Source: an uncultured Lachnospiraceae bacterium (GTDB taxonomy: Bacteria > Bacillota > Clostridia > Lachnospirales > Lachnospiraceae). Taken from it: a DNA stretch of 8,408 bases. Below the pieces are notes generated by a model. The model was not told the DNA's origin. It was given only the letters and a program-made list of their open reading frames with translations, and ran no database searches. Every line of letters begins with the position of its first letter. The stretch's first letter is position 1. Location: contig CATZYB010000116.1 in assembly GCA_958426095.1 (NCBI GenBank), forward strand, positions 1-8,408. The letters run 5' to 3'. The position numbers and the translations under genes were made by a program. This document shows positions 7,039 through 8,408 of the stretch, piece after piece.

Positions 7039-7083
7039 AAAAACGCTGAAAGTGCTGATATTTCTGGGGTTTTCAGCGTTTTT
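7039..7083. repeat. Perfect 13-bp inverted repeat between the divergent promoters
   Basis: AAAAACGCTGAAA (7039-7051) and TTTCAGCGTTTTT (7071-7083) are exact reverse complements around a 19-base spacer. GCTGA occurs again as a direct copy at 7054-7058, nine bases after the first, giving three half-site-like elements. It lies upstream of both candidate promoters (roughly 65-110 bases from each start), the usual place for an AraC-family activator site. It could fold as a hairpin with a T-run on the plus strand, but no plus-strand gene precedes it, so a terminator role makes little sense. Confidence 0.6.
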
Positions 7084-7105
7084 GTTTCATATATTTTATA
7101 AAATC

Positions 7106-7131
7106 GTGACCGATAAATATTGGATTGTCAC
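7106..7131. promoter_or_regulatory. Weak dyad near the araC promoter
   Basis: GTGAC (7106-7110) and GTCAC (7127-7131) are inverted copies flanking an A/T-rich core that contains a second imperfect dyad (CCGATA and TATTGG). It sits just upstream of the candidate -35 of the AraC-family gene, so it could be an autoregulatory site. The arms are short and chance is a real alternative. Confidence 0.25.
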
Positions 7132-7137
7132 CTTTTT

Positions 7138-7172
7138 TTGAAGTAGCGCGCAGAAAGCCGGTATGATATACT
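7138..7172 (+). promoter_or_regulatory. Candidate promoter of the AraC-family gene
   Basis: TTGAAG (7138-7143) is followed after 18 bases by TATGAT (7162-7167). An overlapping alternative is an extended -10, TGATATACT (7164-7172). Either would start transcription at about 7174-7179, a few bases ahead of the ribosome site at 7184-7191. This supports translation from ATG 7202 and not from 7163. Confidence 0.5.
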
Positions 7173-7183
7173 ATCAAGTAGAG

Positions 7184-7191
7184 AAAGGAGG
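7184..7191 (+). promoter_or_regulatory. Ribosome binding site that decides the AraC-family start
   Basis: AAAGGAGG is an almost perfect anti-16S match, 10 bases before ATG 7202. It lies downstream of the in-frame ATG at 7163, where it would otherwise encode an odd Lys-Gly-Gly run, arguing for the shorter protein. Confidence 0.8.
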
Positions 7192-7201
7192 CGGCGGTAC
7201 A

Positions 7202-8176
7202 ATGGTTCCATCTGTAATTGACTATTTGTTACAGCTCCCCGAAGCCATGCACTTTGCAAGGGTGCAGGAGCTTTGCGGCGACGGTGTTTTTTTCTACCGT
7301 ATGCTTTCCGAATACGGAAACGGCACGTTCCAACTGATCGAGTTTGAGGACGATCTTCTTTTGATTTTGATTGGTGACTATACGCCCAAGGACACCTTTG
7401 AAAAGATCACTGAAATTTCAGAGGACTATATGGAGATCAGCCAGTTTGAAACGGACAGCAGTTCTTTCAAGATTGGTGGACGGAAAAAGAATCAGGTGGA
7501 TAAGGGGATTTATTGCTATCTAAACACACAGAAGAAAACTTACACCTATTGCGAGGGCGGGAAGCCTGTTCGTTTTACGAAAGTGATTCTATCGCCCAAA
7601 TACTTCAATACTTATTTTCGGCTGCATGACAGGAACAACGCCGAACTTCTCAACTCTGCAAGGGATTACATTCTCAAAAACCCCAGTCTGCCGGAACTCA
7701 ACTTTGTGTTCCAGCAGATACGGGATTGTCAGGCAGAGGGGCATACGCTGAAAATCTATCTGGAAAGCAAAGTAATGGAGCTTCTTTCTCTTGTTGTGAA
7801 AGGCATGGAGCAGGAACAAAAGCATATTTCTGTAAAGCTGGATTATAAGGACATCCGCAATTTAAGAAAAACGGTAACGGTGATGAAAAATGATCTGGCC
7901 GCATACCCGACAGGGGAAGAACTTGCCCAGATAGCGGGTATGAGTACAGCCCGGTATCAACTGGCATTTCGGAAGTATTATGGGACAACGCCGTATGAAT
8001 ATCTCAAGGAATTGCGGTTAAACCAGGCGCTGATTTTGCTAAAAAATTCTGATTATGGAATTGCTACGATTGCGGCTAAAGTCGGGTATCACAATTCCGG
8101 CCACTTTGCAAAATTGTTCAAGAAAGTCTATGGCCTCGGTCCCAGGGAATACAGGAATCTTCATGGAATTAAGTAA
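7202..8176 (+). CDS. AraC-family transcriptional regulator, YbtA/PchR-like in context
   Basis: A 324-residue DNA-binding protein. The C-terminal AraC domain has two helix-turn-helix units: GEELAQIAGMSTARYQLAF (about 238-256) and GIATIAAKVGYHNSGHFAKL (about 286-305), followed by the family's F-K-x-x-Y-G-x-x-P-x-x-Y-R ending. The N-terminal 230 residues are an uncharacterised sensing domain. They contain an L-S-P-x-Y-F element and an ELNFVFQQIRDCQ segment that look like the PchR/YbtA type of iron-responsive activator. The start is set at ATG 7202, with AAAGGAGG at 7184-7191. An in-frame ATG at 7163 is unlikely, because it would place this ribosome site inside the gene and overlaps the probable -10 region. 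Divergent orientation suggests it controls the ABC/mntP/feo operon and itself, possibly in response to a ferric chelate. Family certain; ligand inferred. Confidence 0.95.
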   Translation: MVPSVIDYLLQLPEAMHFARVQELCGDGVFFYRMLSEYGNGTFQLIEFEDDLLLILIGDYTPKDTFEKITEISEDYMEISQFETDSSSFKIGGRKKNQVDKGIYCYLNTQKKTYTYCEGGKPVRFTKVILSPKYFNTYFRLHDRNNAELLNSARDYILKNPSLPELNFVFQQIRDCQAEGHTLKIYLESKVMELLSLVVKGMEQEQKHISVKLDYKDIRNLRKTVTVMKNDLAAYPTGEELAQIAGMSTARYQLAFRKYYGTTPYEYLKELRLNQALILLKNSDYGIATIAAKVGYHNSGHFAKLFKKVYGLGPREYRNLHGIK

Positions 8177-8186
8177 AGATCATCAG

Positions 8187-8211
8187 GCCCCGGCCACGCT
8201 GCCGGGGCTTT
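8187..8211 (+). terminator. Intrinsic terminator-like hairpin after the AraC-family gene
   Basis: GCCCCGGC (8187-8194) and GCCGGGGC (8201-8208) form a perfect 8-bp GC stem with a 6-base loop, beginning 11 bases after the stop codon. Only a short T tract follows (TTTG), so efficiency may be moderate. Confidence 0.7.
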
Positions 8212-8364
8212 GCTATGTCCAAACAGCCCGCCAACCTACGCATTTAGAGTCTGAAAACGACTGAAATTTCAAGGCTTTTCCGGCGTGGTTGCTGGGGCGG
8301 CGGTATTCTTTATCCCGTTGCCGCCGTATTGGGGTTCTAAATGCATAGAAACAAGCCATAATAA
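8209..8364. other. Non-coding stretch with scattered inverted repeats
   Basis: No plausible gene or ribosome site is seen here on either strand. A 9-bp exact inverted pair, GCATTTAGA (8240-8248) and TCTAAATGC (8336-8344), encloses about 87 bases, with a weaker GGCGGC/GCCGCC pair (8296-8301 and 8320-8325) inside. CTGAAA is repeated at 8251 and 8261. This could be a structured RNA or the remnant of a small element, but nothing identifies it. Confidence 0.3.
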
Positions 8365-8408
8365 AGACGCCGGATGCAACGGCCAGCGGGCCGCCGTGTC
8401 CGGCGTCT
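8365..8408 (-). terminator. Long GC-rich hairpin at the right edge, possible terminator for a minus-strand gene beyond the window
   Basis: AGACGCCGGA (8365-8374) and TCCGGCGTCT (8399-8408) are exact reverse complements; ACGGC (8379-8383) and GCCGT (8393-8397) can extend the stem inside. Read on the minus strand the stem is followed by TTATTAT, a modest U-rich tail, as expected for a gene arriving from the right and converging on the AraC gene. The plus-strand continuation cannot be seen, so a bidirectional terminator is equally possible. Confidence 0.5.

Noticed and set aside
7039..7083. Reading the 13-bp inverted repeat as an intrinsic terminator.
   Set aside because: No plus-strand gene precedes it and the stem is not GC rich; it is better explained as a regulator site.
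7163..7201. An upstream in-frame ATG giving a 337-residue AraC protein.
   Set aside because: It overlaps the likely -10 element and has no ribosome site, whereas ATG 7202 is preceded by AAAGGAGG.
6999..8272. A shared 10-mer GAAATTTCAA at 6999-7008 and 8263-8272, considered as direct repeats flanking the AraC gene.
   Set aside because: The word is A/T rich and partly self-complementary, the flanks do not match, and there are no integrase or transposase genes in view.
1..8408. CRISPR arrays, tRNA or rRNA genes, and insertion sequences.
   Set aside because: No regularly spaced repeats, cloverleaf-like segments, conserved rRNA stretches or transposase motifs were seen on either strand.

Overview
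The window looks like a metal-homeostasis locus from a low-to-mid GC Gram-positive anaerobe, most likely a gut Clostridia-type Firmicute. This rests on strong AGGAGG-type ribosome binding sites, tight gene packing, a FeoA/FeoB/FeoC-like set, and Firmicute-type DtxR and AraC regulators. The organism assignment is inference; no taxonomic marker gene is present.

Layout. Positions 1-6919 hold seven genes on the minus strand, with no gap over 28 bases and several stop/start or ribosome-site overlaps, so they read as one operon. In transcription order they are: two half-ABC transporters, each a membrane domain fused to an ATPase (6919-5174 and 5166-3433); a MntP-type manganese exporter (3404-2856); FeoA (2828-2601); FeoB (2601-577); a small FeoC-like winged-helix protein with a four-cysteine cluster (561-310); and a DtxR/MntR-family metalloregulator that runs off the left edge (299 to <1). 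Reading the opposite way, an AraC-family activator occupies 7202-8176 and ends at an intrinsic-terminator-like hairpin.

The 282-base divergent region (6920-7201) carries a candidate promoter for each direction. A palindrome overlaps the expected operon transcription start and matches the classical DtxR/IdeR box at 15 of 19 positions. A perfect 13-bp inverted repeat lies between the two promoters. The last 200 bases (8209-8408) hold no gene but contain inverted repeats, including a 10-bp stem ending exactly at the window edge.

How the genes may work together (inference). The AraC regulator plus paired ABC half-transporters resembles the YbtA/YbtPQ and IrtAB siderophore-uptake arrangement. FeoAB would import ferrous iron, MntP would expel manganese to keep the Fe/Mn ratio correct, and the DtxR-family protein would close a feedback loop by repressing the operon when metal is replete. 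Points of most interest are the co-transcription of chelate uptake, Fe(II) uptake and Mn efflux, the altered FeoB pore motifs, the mixed MntR/DtxR metal-ligand set of the regulator, and the DtxR-like box at the operon start.
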